Origin: Methylotenera mobilis 13
GTDB taxonomy: Bacteria > Pseudomonadota > Gammaproteobacteria > Burkholderiales > Methylophilaceae
NCBI RefSeq assembly: GCF_000384255.1
Contig: NZ_KB913035.1
Coordinates: 248,001-312,000 of the forward strand
Length of the DNA stretch: 64,000 bases
Direction of reading: 5' to 3'
Shown one piece after another: positions 45,245 through 56,417 of this stretch. The position numbers and the translations under genes are program-made. The stretch's first letter is position 1. Every line of letters begins with the position of its first letter. The notes beneath the pieces were generated by a model. The model had not been told where the DNA came from. It did no database searches and was given only the letters and a program-made list of their open reading frames with translations.

Positions 45245-46759
45245 CTAGTTGTGATATGCACGTTCACCGTGTTGGCTTGTATCTAAACCTTCACGTTCAG
45301 ATTCTTCGCTTACACGTAAACCGATTAACACATCTACAATCTTGAAGGCAATGAATGAAACCACTGCTGATAACAAGATTGCAGTACCTACTGCATAAAG
45401 TTGAGCAGTCATTTGTGCACCAAAGTCGTAAGCTGCTACGCCGTTTGCTACATAATCAACTACACCTGCGCCACCTAGTGCTGGGTTAACAAACACGCCA
45501 GTCGCTAATGCACCGAAGATACCGCCAATTGCGTGGATACCGAAAACATCTAATGCATCATCGTAACCTAGTAAGTATTTCACTTTCGCCACCATGAAGT
45601 AACAGATTGGTGATACTAACAAGCCGATCACGATTGCACCCATTGGACCTACGAAGCCACAAGCTGGAGTAATTGCTACTAAACCTGCTACAGCACCAGA
45701 CACTGCACCTAACATTGATGGTTTGCTTTTTAGTAACCACTCAGAGAATGTCCAAGACAATGTTGCTGCACCAGTTGCAATGATTGTGTTTACTAAAGCA
45801 AGCGCTGCGTAACCGTTAGCTTCAAGGTTAGAACCAGCGTTGAAACCAAACCAGCCCACCCATAGTAATGCTGCACCAACCATGGTTAAAGTTAAGCTAT
45901 GAGGAGTCATTGCTTCTTTACCGTAACCGATACGTTTACCAACCATGATTGCACCAACTAAACCAGCAACACCAGCATTGATATGTACAACGGTACCGCC
46001 TGCAAAGTCTAGTGCACCTTTAGCCCATAACCAACCTGCGTTCGCTACGACAGTTTCAAGAGAAGCTGCATCAGTAATTGCATCTGGACCATCCCAGTAC
46101 CAAACCATGTGTGCTAGTGGCAAGTAAGCAAATGTGAACCACAACACCATAAATGCTAAGATTGCAGAGAACTTCATACGCTCAGCAAATGCACCAATGA
46201 TGAGTGCCGGTGTGATGGCTGCAAACGTTAATTGGAACGCAACAAAGACTAGTTCAGGAATATAAACACCTTTGCTGAAGGTTGCACCTAATGATTCAGG
46301 AGTAACGCCAGCAAGGAAAGCTTTACCTAAACCGCCAAAGAATGGGCTGCCGCCTGTAAAAGCAATGCTGTAACCATAAATCGCCCACAATACTGCCATG
46401 AGTGAGAAAATCATGAATACTTGCATCAATACGGACAACATATTCTTTTGACGAACTAAGCCACCATAGAACAATGCCAAGCCAGGGATGACCATTAGAG
46501 TGACCAGCACGGTTGCGATTAACATCCACGCTGTGTCACCCTTGTTTGGTACTGGCGTTGGCGCGGCCTCTGCAGGAGCTGCCTCTGTTGCAGCCGGTGC
46601 AACTTCTGCTACAGGAGCGACAGCCTCAGCAACTGGAGCCACTTCAGTTGTTGTTACAGTTTCAGCTGCTGGCGCAGCATCTTCTGCTAATGTGTTACCT
46701 GTAAAGCCAAAACCTAGCATGGTAACTAAAGCAAACATCGAGAGTAATTTCTTCATCAT
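45245..46759 (-). CDS. amtB: Ammonium transporter
   Basis: 504 residues: signal peptide (to about residue 25), an unusual Ala/Val/Pro/Glu-rich periplasmic extension of about 45 residues (VAPVAEAVAPVAEVAPAATE), then the 11-helix Amt core starting DTAWMLIATVLVTLMVIPGLALFYGG. The pore His region GIHAIGGIFGALATGVF and the VVHINAGVAGL segment are present. It imports ammonium/ammonia and is blocked by PII. glnK lies 7 bp upstream. Regulation should be through the sigma-54 promoter ahead of torF. Confidence 0.97.
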   Translation of the reverse strand: MMKKLLSMFALVTMLGFGFTGNTLAEDAAPAAETVTTTEVAPVAEAVAPVAEVAPAATEAAPAEAAPTPVPNKGDTAWMLIATVLVTLMVIPGLALFYGGLVRQKNMLSVLMQVFMIFSLMAVLWAIYGYSIAFTGGSPFFGGLGKAFLAGVTPESLGATFSKGVYIPELVFVAFQLTFAAITPALIIGAFAERMKFSAILAFMVLWFTFAYLPLAHMVWYWDGPDAITDAASLETVVANAGWLWAKGALDFAGGTVVHINAGVAGLVGAIMVGKRIGYGKEAMTPHSLTLTMVGAALLWVGWFGFNAGSNLEANGYAALALVNTIIATGAATLSWTFSEWLLKSKPSMLGAVSGAVAGLVAITPACGFVGPMGAIVIGLLVSPICYFMVAKVKYLLGYDDALDVFGIHAIGGIFGALATGVFVNPALGGAGVVDYVANGVAAYDFGAQMTAQLYAVGTAILLSAVVSFIAFKIVDVLIGLRVSEESEREGLDTSQHGERAYHN

Positions 46760-46766
46760 GATCCCC

Positions 46767-47114
<348 letters not shown>

Positions 47115-47130
47115 CTAGATTGATATTAAC

Positions 47131-47154
47131 AATGACGGGTTTTGGTCCGTCATT
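47131..47154 (-). promoter_or_regulatory. Hairpin between torF and glnK
   Basis: AATGACGG (47131-47138) pairs with CCGTCATT (47147-47154) around an 8-nt loop in the 62-bp gap. With no U-run it could be a processing or attenuation point that uncouples torF from glnK-amtB levels. Confidence 0.45.
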
Positions 47155-47167
47155 TCTTTAGATTTAA

Positions 47168-48091
47168 TTAGAATGAGCGACCTAAGGTTACAACTAGGCG
47201 ATCTTTTGTTAAATCTCTAGTTTCGAAGTTGCCGTTGAAACTTGCACCACCAAAGCCATTTTTACCCCAGTAGCCTTTGTTTCCCCCGTTTGTAGCACCT
47301 ACGTAATATACGCCAGCATTCCAGCCTTCAGATTTAAGTACACTGAATGATTTGCTTAAGCCTACCTTGTAGTCTGTGTAGTCAGGATTGTCTTCATTAG
47401 CAGTGTTTGCGCTGCTAGAAACAGTTAAATCAAGTTTGCCAGCAACGTTTAAATGGCCAACGTGACCCACTAAAGTTAGGTCCCACCATGGTAATGGATA
47501 TGCTGCGTTCATCTCAAGATATGTTGTACCGCTGGTGCTACCATCCCAACCAGTGCTTTTCTCTGCGCCGAACCAGTCGCCTAATGTTACAGATGCTTTA
47601 GCACTTAACCATTTGTATGATAAGCCAAAGTTAGCTTCATAAGTGTTCCAACGACCACCTTTTGGTGTTTGGTTAGGAACATTTTGGTAACTATATTTTT
47701 TCCAAGTACCATTTGGGTAAAAATAACCAATCGCACCAACAGTGTAACCTAAGCCTTCAATTGCTGAAATTGAACCATTATAACCAGCGTATGCATCAAT
47801 CTCTAGTGATGCATCCGGGAAAGTGTTAGGAGAGATGCTTGAACCCCAAATGCCAGTATAAAAACCGCTTGAGTGAGTTAGGTCAACACCGCCTTGTAAT
47901 GCTGGTTTGTGCCATGATTGTGAAACACCACGAACGTAGTAGTCAGATACTAAGCCAATGTTAGATGATAATGTCCAAGTAGGCTCTGCCTCTTTAGTTA
48001 CTGCAGCTTCTGCAGCTTCTTCTGCAGCTGAAGCGAAAGATGGTGCTACGAGAGCACTCAGAACTGCCAGTGATAGTAATGATTTACGCAT
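47168..48091 (-). CDS. TorF-family putative outer-membrane porin
   Basis: About 307 residues. A signal peptide (MRKSLLSLAVLSALVAPSFASA) is followed by a beta-barrel with repeated aromatic-flanked strands (WTLSSNIGLVSDYYVRGVSQS..., ending RLVVTLGRSF with terminal Phe). The family often sits with glnK-amtB in betaproteobacteria. I use ATG 48089-48091, which has a GGAG site and begins the signal peptide; a start 14 codons earlier would lie in the leader right after the promoter. Likely helps nitrogen compounds cross the outer membrane; that is inference. Confidence 0.85.
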   Translation of the reverse strand: MRKSLLSLAVLSALVAPSFASAAEEAAEAAVTKEAEPTWTLSSNIGLVSDYYVRGVSQSWHKPALQGGVDLTHSSGFYTGIWGSSISPNTFPDASLEIDAYAGYNGSISAIEGLGYTVGAIGYFYPNGTWKKYSYQNVPNQTPKGGRWNTYEANFGLSYKWLSAKASVTLGDWFGAEKSTGWDGSTSGTTYLEMNAAYPLPWWDLTLVGHVGHLNVAGKLDLTVSSSANTANEDNPDYTDYKVGLSKSFSVLKSEGWNAGVYYVGATNGGNKGYWGKNGFGGASFNGNFETRDLTKDRLVVTLGRSF

Positions 48092-48144
48092 GCTATTAAC
48101 TCCAAATAAAAAAGTGTTATCTAAAAAATACACGATTTTGTTAA

Positions 48145-48160
48145 AGCAAGTGGCGTGCCA
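48145..48160 (-). promoter_or_regulatory. Consensus sigma-54 promoter for torF-glnK-amtB
   Basis: The minus strand reads TGGCACGCCACTTGCT, a full match to TGGCACG-N4-TTGCW. The predicted start is near 48134, about 43 nt ahead of the torF ATG. This is the expected NtrC/sigma-54 control of nitrogen uptake. No clear NtrC palindrome was seen between here and ubiK. Confidence 0.93.
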
Positions 48161-48269
48161 ACAATAAAAACGTTTAAAATCAACAAGATATTAAATTGTC
48201 TGATTATTGTGTTTATGTAACGCTGGTAAATAATCTGATAAACTAGGCTTAATTAACTAGGAGTTTATC

Positions 48270-48500
48270 ATGCTAGATACCCATAAAATTAATGAAATAT
48301 CCAATAAAATCAAAGAGGTAGTAGCATCATCTCCTTTGGCGGATGTAGAGAAAAACGTAAATGCACTATTAAAGAGCGCATTCACCAAAATGGAGCTTGT
48401 GACGCGAGAGGAGTTTGAGGTGCAAGCGGAGGTGCTACGTCACACGCGTGAAAAACTTGATTTATTAGAAGCTCGCTTGGCTGAATTGGAAGGACAGTAA
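48270..48500 (+). CDS. ubiK: Ubiquinone biosynthesis accessory factor UbiK (YqiC/BMFP family)
   Basis: 76 residues. It is a short helical, trimer-forming coiled-coil protein; the C-terminal LRHTREKLDLLEARLAELE is the hallmark. It works with UbiJ in the soluble Ubi complex under aerobic conditions. An AGGAG site precedes the ATG. It lies 5 bp upstream of comM, the usual betaproteobacterial order. Confidence 0.9.
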   Translation: MLDTHKINEISNKIKEVVASSPLADVEKNVNALLKSAFTKMELVTREEFEVQAEVLRHTREKLDLLEARLAELEGQ

Positions 48501-48505
48501 GCCTT

Positions 48506-49996
48506 ATGAGTTTGGCTGTATTGTATAGTCGTGCGCTGACAGGCATGGATGCACCGCAGGTTGTAGTGGAAGTGCATCTTGCAAACGGCTTACCTAGCTT
48601 TACCATAGTCGGTTTGCCTGAAGCTGAAGTTAAAGAGAGTAAAGACCGTGTGCGCGCAGCTTTGCAAACCGCTCAGTTTGAATTTCCCGCACGACGTATT
48701 ACTGTCAATTTAGCACCAGCAGATTTACCTAAGGAGAGTGGGCGCTATGATTTACCCATCGCATTGGGTATTCTTGCCGCCAGTGGTCAGATTCCTGTTT
48801 CATCTTTATCTCAATATGAGTTTGCTGGTGAGTTGGCCCTGACAGGCGAGTTGCGCCCAGTTCGTGGTGCATTGGCAATGACTTATAAGTCTTATCAAAG
48901 TGGGCGCGCTTTTATTTTGCCTACCGAAAGTGCGGTCGAAGCTGCATTAGTGAATGATGCCATCATTTATCCAGCAAAAAGTTTGCTAGAAGTGTGCGCA
49001 CATTTAACCGGGCGCACTTTATTAGTGCAGCTAGATGCCCAGCGACAAGCACAGCCTATTATTTATCCTGATTTTAGCGAAGTTAAGGGACAGTCTGGGC
49101 CAAAGCGTGCTTTGGAAATTGCAGCTGCTGGTGGCCATAGTGTGATTATGAGCGGCCCGCCAGGTACAGGTAAAAGTATGTTGGCAAGCCGCTTTGTTGG
49201 TATATTGCCTAGCATGGCAGAGGATGAAGCTTTGGAGTCGGCCGCACTACAGTCGTTAAATGGCCATTATAAAATTGAGCATTGGAAGCGTCGTCCATTT
49301 CGGTCACCACATCATACTGCTTCTGGAGTAGCTTTGGTCGGTGGAGGAGGCATTCCGCGCCCAGGTGAAATTTCACTAGCGCATCGCGGCGTTTTATTTT
49401 TAGATGAGCTGCCAGAGTTTGACCGCAAAGTGTTGGAGGTGTTACGTGAGCCTTTGGAGAGCGGTCATATCACCATTTCGCGTGCAGCACGTCAGGCTGA
49501 TTTTCCTGCACAGTTTCAGTTAATTGCTGCGATGAATCCTTGCCCTTGTGGGTATTTAGGGCATTTCAACAATAAGTGTCGTTGTACGCCAGATCAGGTT
49601 TCGCGTTATAAAGGCAAAATCTCAGGCCCGTTGTTAGACCGCATCGATTTACATATAGAAGTAGCAGCATTAAAAGAAGACGAGCTTACTAAAGCTGCCG
49701 ATGCGGAAGCGAGTGAGGTTATTCGTAGCAGGGTGGAAAAAGCACGTGATGTACAGCTGCAGCGGCAGGGTAAAGCGAATTTTGCGCTAGGTAGCGCAGA
49801 AATAGATCAACACTGTCAGCCTGATGAGGCCGGATTATCCTTGCTCAAAACAGCGATATCGCGTCTAAATCTATCAGCGCGTGCCTATCATCGCATCTTA
49901 AAAGTGGCGCGTAGTATTGCCGATTTGGCAGGTGATGCGGATATTAAACCCGTACACATTGCAGAGGCTGTGCAATATAGACGTGGTGACGTGTAG
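48506..49996 (+). CDS. comM: ComM/YifB-family AAA+ helicase
   Basis: 496 residues. The N-terminal Lon-like domain (FTIVGLPEAEVKESKDRVRAAL), the Mg-chelatase-type AAA+ domain (Walker A GPPGTGKS, LAHRGVLFLDELPEF), the CPCGYLGH cysteine segment and the C-terminal helical lid are all visible. ComM promotes branch migration during natural transformation. Type IV pilus genes at 62.8 kb fit with possible competence. Confidence 0.95.
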   Translation: MSLAVLYSRALTGMDAPQVVVEVHLANGLPSFTIVGLPEAEVKESKDRVRAALQTAQFEFPARRITVNLAPADLPKESGRYDLPIALGILAASGQIPVSSLSQYEFAGELALTGELRPVRGALAMTYKSYQSGRAFILPTESAVEAALVNDAIIYPAKSLLEVCAHLTGRTLLVQLDAQRQAQPIIYPDFSEVKGQSGPKRALEIAAAGGHSVIMSGPPGTGKSMLASRFVGILPSMAEDEALESAALQSLNGHYKIEHWKRRPFRSPHHTASGVALVGGGGIPRPGEISLAHRGVLFLDELPEFDRKVLEVLREPLESGHITISRAARQADFPAQFQLIAAMNPCPCGYLGHFNNKCRCTPDQVSRYKGKISGPLLDRIDLHIEVAALKEDELTKAADAEASEVIRSRVEKARDVQLQRQGKANFALGSAEIDQHCQPDEAGLSLLKTAISRLNLSARAYHRILKVARSIADLAGDADIKPVHIAEAVQYRRGDV

Positions 49997-50059
49997 AACT
50001 AGATACGGCAAGTAGATACTTGCATGATAAAATTGAGAAAATTTTAACGACTGATTTTC

Positions 50060-53000
50060 ATGGCTCATTTAACGATATCTCCGATAGAAACCAAATTACG
50101 CACTTTGTTAGCGCAGCGCATCCTCATTCTAGATGGTGCGATGGGGACGATGATCCAGCAATATAAGCTGACCGAAGCAGACTATCGTGGCGAGCGATTT
50201 ACTGACTTTAAAGCGCCAGTAGGTGAACGGGAGTTGTTTGTCAAAGGTAATAACGAATTATTGACTTTAACTCAACCTGCGATTATTCAAGAGATTCACG
50301 AAAAATACCTAGCAGCTGGTGCAGATATCATTGAAACCAACACGTTTGGAGCCACGGCTGTTGCGCAAGATGACTACCATATGGCGCATCTGGTGTATGA
50401 AATGAACGTAGAGGCAGCAAAGTTAGCGAAGGCTGCTTGCGCTAAATACAGTACACCAGAGAAACCGCGTTTTGTAGCAGGTGCATTGGGCCCTACACCA
50501 AAAACTGCCTCTATCTCGCCTGATGTAAATGACCCAGCTGCACGTAATGTGAATTTTGATCAGTTGGTGAATGCTTACTTAGAGCAAACGCGAGCATTGG
50601 TTGAAGGCGGTGCAGATATCTTAATGGTAGAAACTATCTTTGATACGCTTAACTGTAAAGCCGCATTATTCGCAATTGATGCATTTTTTGAAGAGGTGGG
50701 CTATACCCTGCCCCTCATGATTTCAGGCACGGTAACCGATGCCTCTGGACGTATTTTATCTGGCCAAACAGTCACGGCATTTTGGCATTCTGTGCGCCAT
50801 GCTAAACCGCTCACCATTGGTTTGAATTGTGCACTAGGCGCTACTTTAATGCGTCCTTATGTAGAAGAGTTGTCATCGATTGCAGATACTTTTGTGTGTA
50901 TCTACCCCAATGCTGGCTTGCCCAACCCGATGTCAGACACTGGCTTTGATGAAACGCCAGAAGTGACCTCAAGTTTAGTAAAAGAGTTTGCGTTGAGTAA
51001 TTTCTTGAACATTGCAGGCGGCTGTTGCGGAACCACGCCAGCGCATATCAATGCGATTTACAACGAAGTCAAAGACTTACCGCCACGTCAGCTTCCAGTA
51101 CTGCCGCGCACCTTGAAATTGTCTGGCTTAGAGCCATTTGTGATTGATGATGACTCGCTATTTGTGAATGTGGGCGAGCGTACCAATGTGACGGGTTCTA
51201 AGGCCTTTGCTCGTCTGATTATCAACGAGCAATATGATGAAGCGCTAACTGTAGCGCGTCAGCAGGTTGAGAACGGTGCGCAGGTGATTGATATCAACAT
51301 GGATGAAGGCATGTTGGACGCAATCAAGGCAATGACTCACTTTTTGAACTTGGTGGCATCAGAGCCAGATATCGCGCGCGTGCCGATTATGATCGATTCC
51401 AGTAAATGGTCAGTGATTGAGGCTGGGCTGAAATGTGTCCAAGGTAAAGCAATCGTCAACTCTATTTCCATGAAAGAAGGCGAAGAAGAGTTCATTCGTC
51501 AGGCGAAATTATGCAAGCGCTACGGCGCCGCCGCTATTGTGATGGCGTTCGACGAAAAAGGTCAGGCCGATACCTTTGAGCGTAAGATTGAGATTTGCAA
51601 GCGCGCTTATGATTTATTGGTAAAAGCGCTAGATTTCCCGCCGGAAGATATTATATTCGACCCGAATATTTTCGCGATTGCGACTGGTATTGAAGAGCAT
51701 AACAACTACGCCGTTGATTTTATCAACGCGACACATTGGATCAAACAACATCTGCCTTACGCCAAGATTTCTGGTGGTGTATCTAATGTAAGCTTTAGCT
51801 TTAGGGGTAACGACCCTGCGCGTGAAGCGATTCACACCGTGTTTTTATACCATGCCATCAAGGCTGGCATGACCATGGGTATCGTCAACGCCGGTATGAT
51901 GGGTGTGTATGACGATTTACCTGCGGAACTTAAAGAGCGTGTGGAAGACGTGGTGCTTAACCGTGTGGTTGACCCCAATAATCCACTAGCCGCTACTGAG
52001 CGCATGATTGAGATTGCCAGCACGCTTGTGGCTGGGGGTAAAAAAGAAGCGGCGACGCTAGAGTGGCGCGGCACGCCAGAAAACCCTGTGCCAGTTGAGA
52101 AGCGCCTGAGTCACGCCATGGTGCATGGCATTACCGAATTTATTGTAGAAGATACCGAAGAAGCACGGCAAAAAGTCGCAGCGGCTGGTGGCAGACCGAT
52201 TCATGTGATTGAAGGCCCACTCATGGATGGCATGAACGTGGTCGGTGATTTGTTCGGCCAAGGCAAGATGTTCTTGCCGCAAGTGGTGAAATCCGCACGC
52301 GTGATGAAATCTGCTGTTGCGCACCTGATTCCGTTTATTGAAGCGGAAAAAGCGGCAGACGAAGCACGCACGGGGATTGTAGCTAAACCTAAAGGCAAAA
52401 TGGTAATTGCAACAGTAAAAGGCGATGTGCACGACATCGGCAAAAACATCGTTTCTGTGGTGCTGCAATGTAATAACTTTGAAGTAGTGAATATGGGCGT
52501 CATGGTGCCTGCATCAGAGATATTAGCCATGGCTAAAGCCGAAAAGGCCGACATTATTGGTTTGTCTGGTTTGATTACCCCGTCATTAGAAGAAATGGCA
52601 CACGTTGCGCGTGAGATGCAGCGCGACCCCTATTTCCAAAGTCAGCAAATGCCACTATTAATTGGTGGTGCTACTACTTCACGTGCCCATACTGCGGTAA
52701 AAATAGCACCGCATTACGATGGTCCGATTGTTTATGTGGCCGATGCTTCACGTTCGGTGACGGTAATGCAAAACTTACTCACGCCTGAAACACGGGGTGC
52801 TTATTTGGCTGAGATTCAGGCAGATTACGAAAAAGCGCGTACGCAGCATGCTAATAAAAAAGGCACGCCGATGTTAACTATCGCTGAGGCGCGTGCCAAT
52901 AAAGCAGATCTTTCATTTGCAGGCGAAGATGCACCAGTGAAACCTAAATTCATCGGTCGTCGCGAAATTAAAAATGCAGACTTGAGCATCATTGCGCAAT

Positions 53001-53851
53001 ACATCGATTGGACACCATTCTTCCAAACTTGGGATTTGGCAGGTTTTTATCCAGCCATCTTAAAAGATGAGGTGGTTGGCGATGCCGCGACCAAGGTATT
53101 CAGCGAGGCGCAAGCTATGCTCAAAAAGATCATCGATGGTCGCTGGTTGACAGCTAACGGTGTCGTTGCTTTGCATCCTGCCAACAGGGTACACGATGAT
53201 GATATTGAGATTTACACCGATGAAACCCGTGAGCAGGTTGCGTTTACCTATTACGGTATGCGCCAGCAAACCGTAAAACCTGTCATTGATGGCATTGCCC
53301 GCCCTAACCAATGTTTAGCGGATTTTATTGCACCTAAAGGTACCCCAGACTATATCGGCTTGTTCGCAGTGACGGCTGGCTTAGGCATTGAAAAGCATGA
53401 GAAGAATTTTGAAGATGCACATGACGACTACAGCAGTATCATGCTTAAAGCCTTGGCAGACAGGTTAGCTGAAGCGTTTGCCGAGTATATGCATGAGCGC
53501 GTCCGTGTTGACTTCTGGGGCTATGCCCCGAATGAAAGCCTAAGTAAAGAAGCGCTCATTAAAGAGCAATACCAAGGTATTCGACCTGCCCCAGGCTACC
53601 CTGCCTGCCCCGACCATACGGTTAAACCAGATATGTTTAAGTTGCTACAAGCGGAGACTATTGGCATGGCATTGACCGAGTCATTTGCCATGTCGCCAGG
53701 CGCTGCGGTGTCAGGTTTCTATTTTGCACATCCAGAAAGTAAGTATTTCAGTGTGGATAAAATTGGCACAGATCAACTACAGGATATGGCAGAGCGTAGA
53801 GGGTTAACTAAAGACTATTTAGAGCGCTGGTTAGCACCGAATCTATCTTAA
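50060..53851 (+). CDS. metH: Cobalamin-dependent methionine synthase
   Basis: 1263 residues, full length. The modules in order are homocysteine-binding ([10 protein letters not shown]..., zinc site GGCCGTTP near 320), methyl-THF/pterin binding ([16 protein letters not shown]), cobalamin cap and Rossmann domain with [10 protein letters not shown] (axial His), and the C-terminal AdoMet activation domain ([12 protein letters not shown]). It makes methionine and regenerates THF, important for C1 flow in a methylotroph. No cobalamin riboswitch fits in the 63-bp upstream gap. Confidence 0.98.
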   Translation: MAHLTISPIETKLRTLLAQRILILDGAMGTMIQQYKLTEADYRGERFTDFKAPVGERELFVKGNNELLTLTQPAIIQEIHEKYLAAGADIIETNTFGATAVAQDDYHMAHLVYEMNVEAAKLAKAACAKYSTPEKPRFVAGALGPTPKTASISPDVNDPAARNVNFDQLVNAYLEQTRALVEGGADILMVETIFDTLNCKAALFAIDAFFEEVGYTLPLMISGTVTDASGRILSGQTVTAFWHSVRHAKPLTIGLNCALGATLMRPYVEELSSIADTFVCIYPNAGLPNPMSDTGFDETPEVTSSLVKEFALSNFLNIAGGCCGTTPAHINAIYNEVKDLPPRQLPVLPRTLKLSGLEPFVIDDDSLFVNVGERTNVTGSKAFARLIINEQYDEALTVARQQVENGAQVIDINMDEGMLDAIKAMTHFLNLVASEPDIARVPIMIDSSKWSVIEAGLKCVQGKAIVNSISMKEGEEEFIRQAKLCKRYGAAAIVMAFDEKGQADTFERKIEICKRAYDLLVKALDFPPEDIIFDPNIFAIATGIEEHNNYAVDFINATHWIKQHLPYAKISGGVSNVSFSFRGNDPAREAIHTVFLYHAIKAGMTMGIVNAGMMGVYDDLPAELKERVEDVVLNRVVDPNNPLAATERMIEIASTLVAGGKKEAATLEWRGTPENPVPVEKRLSHAMVHGITEFIVEDTEEARQKVAAAGGRPIHVIEGPLMDGMNVVGDLFGQGKMFLPQVVKSARVMKSAVAHLIPFIEAEKAADEARTGIVAKPKGKMVIATVKGDVHDIGKNIVSVVLQCNNFEVVNMGVMVPASEILAMAKAEKADIIGLSGLITPSLEEMAHVAREMQRDPYFQSQQMPLLIGGATTSRAHTAVKIAPHYDGPIVYVADASRSVTVMQNLLTPETRGAYLAEIQADYEKARTQHANKKGTPMLTIAEARANKADLSFAGEDAPVKPKFIGRREIKNADLSIIAQYIDWTPFFQTWDLAGFYPAILKDEVVGDAATKVFSEAQAMLKKIIDGRWLTANGVVALHPANRVHDDDIEIYTDETREQVAFTYYGMRQQTVKPVIDGIARPNQCLADFIAPKGTPDYIGLFAVTAGLGIEKHEKNFEDAHDDYSSIMLKALADRLAEAFAEYMHERVRVDFWGYAPNESLSKEALIKEQYQGIRPAPGYPACPDHTVKPDMFKLLQAETIGMALTESFAMSPGAAVSGFYFAHPESKYFSVDKIGTDQLQDMAERRGLTKDYLERWLAPNLS

Positions 53852-53891
53852 ATTTCCAAAATTTTGTGGTTTAGAAACAAATAAAAATCTT

Positions 53892-55268
53892 ATGCATATT
53901 CATATATTAGGTATTTGCGGTACATTCATGGGCGGTATCGCAGTGCTGGCTAAGGCTGCTGGCCATAAAGTCACAGGCTGTGATGCCAATGTTTATCCGC
54001 CAATGAGCACGCAGCTAGAGGCGCAAGGGGTGGAGTTGATTGAGGGCTTCGACCCATCGCAAACAGCGCTTAACCCAGATATTTATGTGATTGGTAATGT
54101 GGTGTCACGCGGCAATCCTTTAATGGAAGCGATTTTAAATCAAGGCTTGCCGTATATTTCAGGCCCGCAATGGCTGGCAGAGAATGTGTTGCAGGGTAAG
54201 TGGGTGCTAGCAGTAGCTGGTACGCATGGCAAAACTACAACAAGTTCTATGTTGGCGTGGATATTGGACTATGCAGGCTTAGCACCTGGATTCCTGATTG
54301 GCGGAGTGCCTGAGAATTTTTCAGCATCCGCACGTCTGCCACAAACACCAGTACAAGATAAAAACAGCGTATCGCCTTTTTTTGTGATTGAAGCGGATGA
54401 GTATGACACCGCTTTTTTTGATAAGCGTTCCAAGTTTGTGCATTATCGTCCACGTACTGCGGTACTAAATAATCTTGAGTTTGACCATGCGGATATTTTT
54501 GAAGATTTAAATGCGATTGAAAAGCAGTTTCACCACTTGGTCAGAACAGTACCTCAACAAGGCTTAGTCGTTGTCAACGGTAAAGAAGCCAGTTTGCAAC
54601 GAGTGCTCGATAAAGGTTGCTGGACACCTGTAGAGAAGTTTGGCACGGATGACGACTGGCATGCAGTTAATGCACAAGGCAACGGTAGTTTTGATGTTGT
54701 TTACAAAGGACAAATGCAAGGACATGTGGCTTGGGGGCTGTTAGGCGAGCACAATCGCATGAATGCACTGGCAAGCATTGCTGCTGCACGTCACGCTGGC
54801 GTTGCTGTTGAGGTCAGTATTGCTGCCTTAACCGCATTTAAGAACGTGAAGCGCCGCATGGAAGTGCGTGGTGAAAGTCGAGGTGTGGTGGTGTATGATG
54901 ATTTTGCTCATCACCCAACCGCGATTGAAACTACTATTGCAGGTTTACGCGCGAAAGTAGGTGCGGCACGAATCTTGGCAGTATTAGAGCCTCGTTCTAA
55001 CACCATGAAGCTAGGCGTAATGAAAAATGCCTTACCTGCTAGCTTGGCACAAGCTGACTTGGTATTTTGTTATCAGGCGAATTTAGGTTGGGATGCCGGT
55101 GCGGCACTTGCGTCAATCGCCAATAAAACGCAAGTACATGACGATCTGACGCAGTTAATTCTTGCCATTAAGCAAGTAGCAACCGCTGGTGACCATGTAT
55201 TGGTGATGAGTAATGGTGGTTTTGGTGGTATTCATCAGAAATTACTCGATGCTTTAAAAGAAGTGTAG
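53892..55268 (+). CDS. mpl: UDP-N-acetylmuramate:L-alanyl-gamma-D-glutamyl-meso-diaminopimelate ligase
   Basis: 458-residue Mur-ligase-fold enzyme for peptidoglycan recycling; it joins salvaged tripeptide to UDP-MurNAc. N-terminal ILGICGTFMGGIAVLAK, ATP loop AGTHGKTTTSSML, EADEYDTAFFD and the C-terminal YDDFAHHPTAIE are as in Mpl rather than MurC. The MltA transglycosylase at 25 kb could supply the same pathway. The TonB-like gene begins 4 bp after its stop. Confidence 0.95.
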   Translation: MHIHILGICGTFMGGIAVLAKAAGHKVTGCDANVYPPMSTQLEAQGVELIEGFDPSQTALNPDIYVIGNVVSRGNPLMEAILNQGLPYISGPQWLAENVLQGKWVLAVAGTHGKTTTSSMLAWILDYAGLAPGFLIGGVPENFSASARLPQTPVQDKNSVSPFFVIEADEYDTAFFDKRSKFVHYRPRTAVLNNLEFDHADIFEDLNAIEKQFHHLVRTVPQQGLVVVNGKEASLQRVLDKGCWTPVEKFGTDDDWHAVNAQGNGSFDVVYKGQMQGHVAWGLLGEHNRMNALASIAAARHAGVAVEVSIAALTAFKNVKRRMEVRGESRGVVVYDDFAHHPTAIETTIAGLRAKVGAARILAVLEPRSNTMKLGVMKNALPASLAQADLVFCYQANLGWDAGAALASIANKTQVHDDLTQLILAIKQVATAGDHVLVMSNGGFGGIHQKLLDALKEV

Positions 55269-55272
55269 ACAT

Positions 55273-56262
55273 TTGGCAAAGCAACCTACAAAAGTAGCGT
55301 TACATTCATCGACCTCACTCATTGTAAAAATCAAATCAATGAGTGTGATGACGATTGCGCTCAGTATTTCTTTACTCGTGCATTTAGTGATTCTTAGTAT
55401 CCATTTCGAACCAGAGCTTAAAAAATTTCGCGATAAGTTACCAGTATTAGAAGTGGTGCTGGTTAATACAAAAACAAAAGCAAAACCTGACAATACAGAA
55501 GTCTATGCACAAGCAAATCTGGATCGCGGTGGCAATACAGATTTAGATCGGCAAATGAAAACGGCTTTACCTGCATTAAAACAGCAGCAAGCAGATGTGA
55601 CACTAAAGCCAGTGGTGAATGTTAAGCAAAGTGCTAAGGCTAGTGAACAGCCATCAGATGAGACACAGGCACAAAAAAATGTAGCTGCGCTAGAAAAACA
55701 AGCACAAGCATTAATGACCCAGCTTGAGGCGAAGCACACGGTTGAATCTCAACCAGTACAAAAAGCCAAAGCAACAGAAGTAGATACTCTCCCACAGGAA
55801 AGCCAAAGCAAGAGAATTAATCTACAGGACATCACTGCGGCTGCGCTAGAAATGGACCGTCTAGAAGCGTTAATTGCCAAGCAGCAGGATGAGTATCAAA
55901 AACGACCTAAGCGCAAGTTTGTCGGTGGCCGCGCGCAGGAATATCGCTATGCGCTATATGTAGAAGCCTGGCGCCAAAAAGTAGAGAAGATTGGTAATCT
56001 TAATTATCCGGAAGCTGCAAAGAACTTAAAGCTGTATGGACAGCTACAACTAACTGTTTCAATTAAGGCCGATGGTAGTATTGAGTCTATAGAAGTTAAT
56101 CGTAGCTCTGGGCATAAGGTGCTGGATGCGGCTGCTCAACATATTGTTGAGTTAGGTGCCCCCTATGCTAGGTTTCCTGACGATGTGCGAAAAGAAATCG
56201 ACGTATTGAGCATCACCAGAACATGGACCTTTACTAAAGAAGATAGTCTAGCAACGGAATAA
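55273..56262 (+). CDS. TonB-like energy transducer
   Basis: 329 residues as read from TTG 55273, or 307 from ATG 55339, which places the membrane helix (MSVMTIALSISLLVHLVILSI) at the start. Neither start has a strong ribosome site. A Lys/Gln/Glu-rich spacer with heptads leads to a C-terminal TonB domain (NYPEAAKNLKLYGQLQLTVSI, SSGHKVLDAAAQ). No exbB or exbD nearby. It is linked closely to mpl. Confidence 0.85.
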   Translation: MAKQPTKVALHSSTSLIVKIKSMSVMTIALSISLLVHLVILSIHFEPELKKFRDKLPVLEVVLVNTKTKAKPDNTEVYAQANLDRGGNTDLDRQMKTALPALKQQQADVTLKPVVNVKQSAKASEQPSDETQAQKNVAALEKQAQALMTQLEAKHTVESQPVQKAKATEVDTLPQESQSKRINLQDITAAALEMDRLEALIAKQQDEYQKRPKRKFVGGRAQEYRYALYVEAWRQKVEKIGNLNYPEAAKNLKLYGQLQLTVSIKADGSIESIEVNRSSGHKVLDAAAQHIVELGAPYARFPDDVRKEIDVLSITRTWTFTKEDSLATE

Positions 56263-56417
56263 CTTTGCGCGTGTTTTTTATATTGCTTTTGCGATAGACT
56301 CGTTATTTAAGCTGCTGTGCTTAGGTATATTAGTAATGTGCATCCTCTTAATAATTTCTTGAGCATTCATAACGTTTGCACTATTTCAGAACTTTCTAAT
56401 TAACGGTTAACTTTTTA

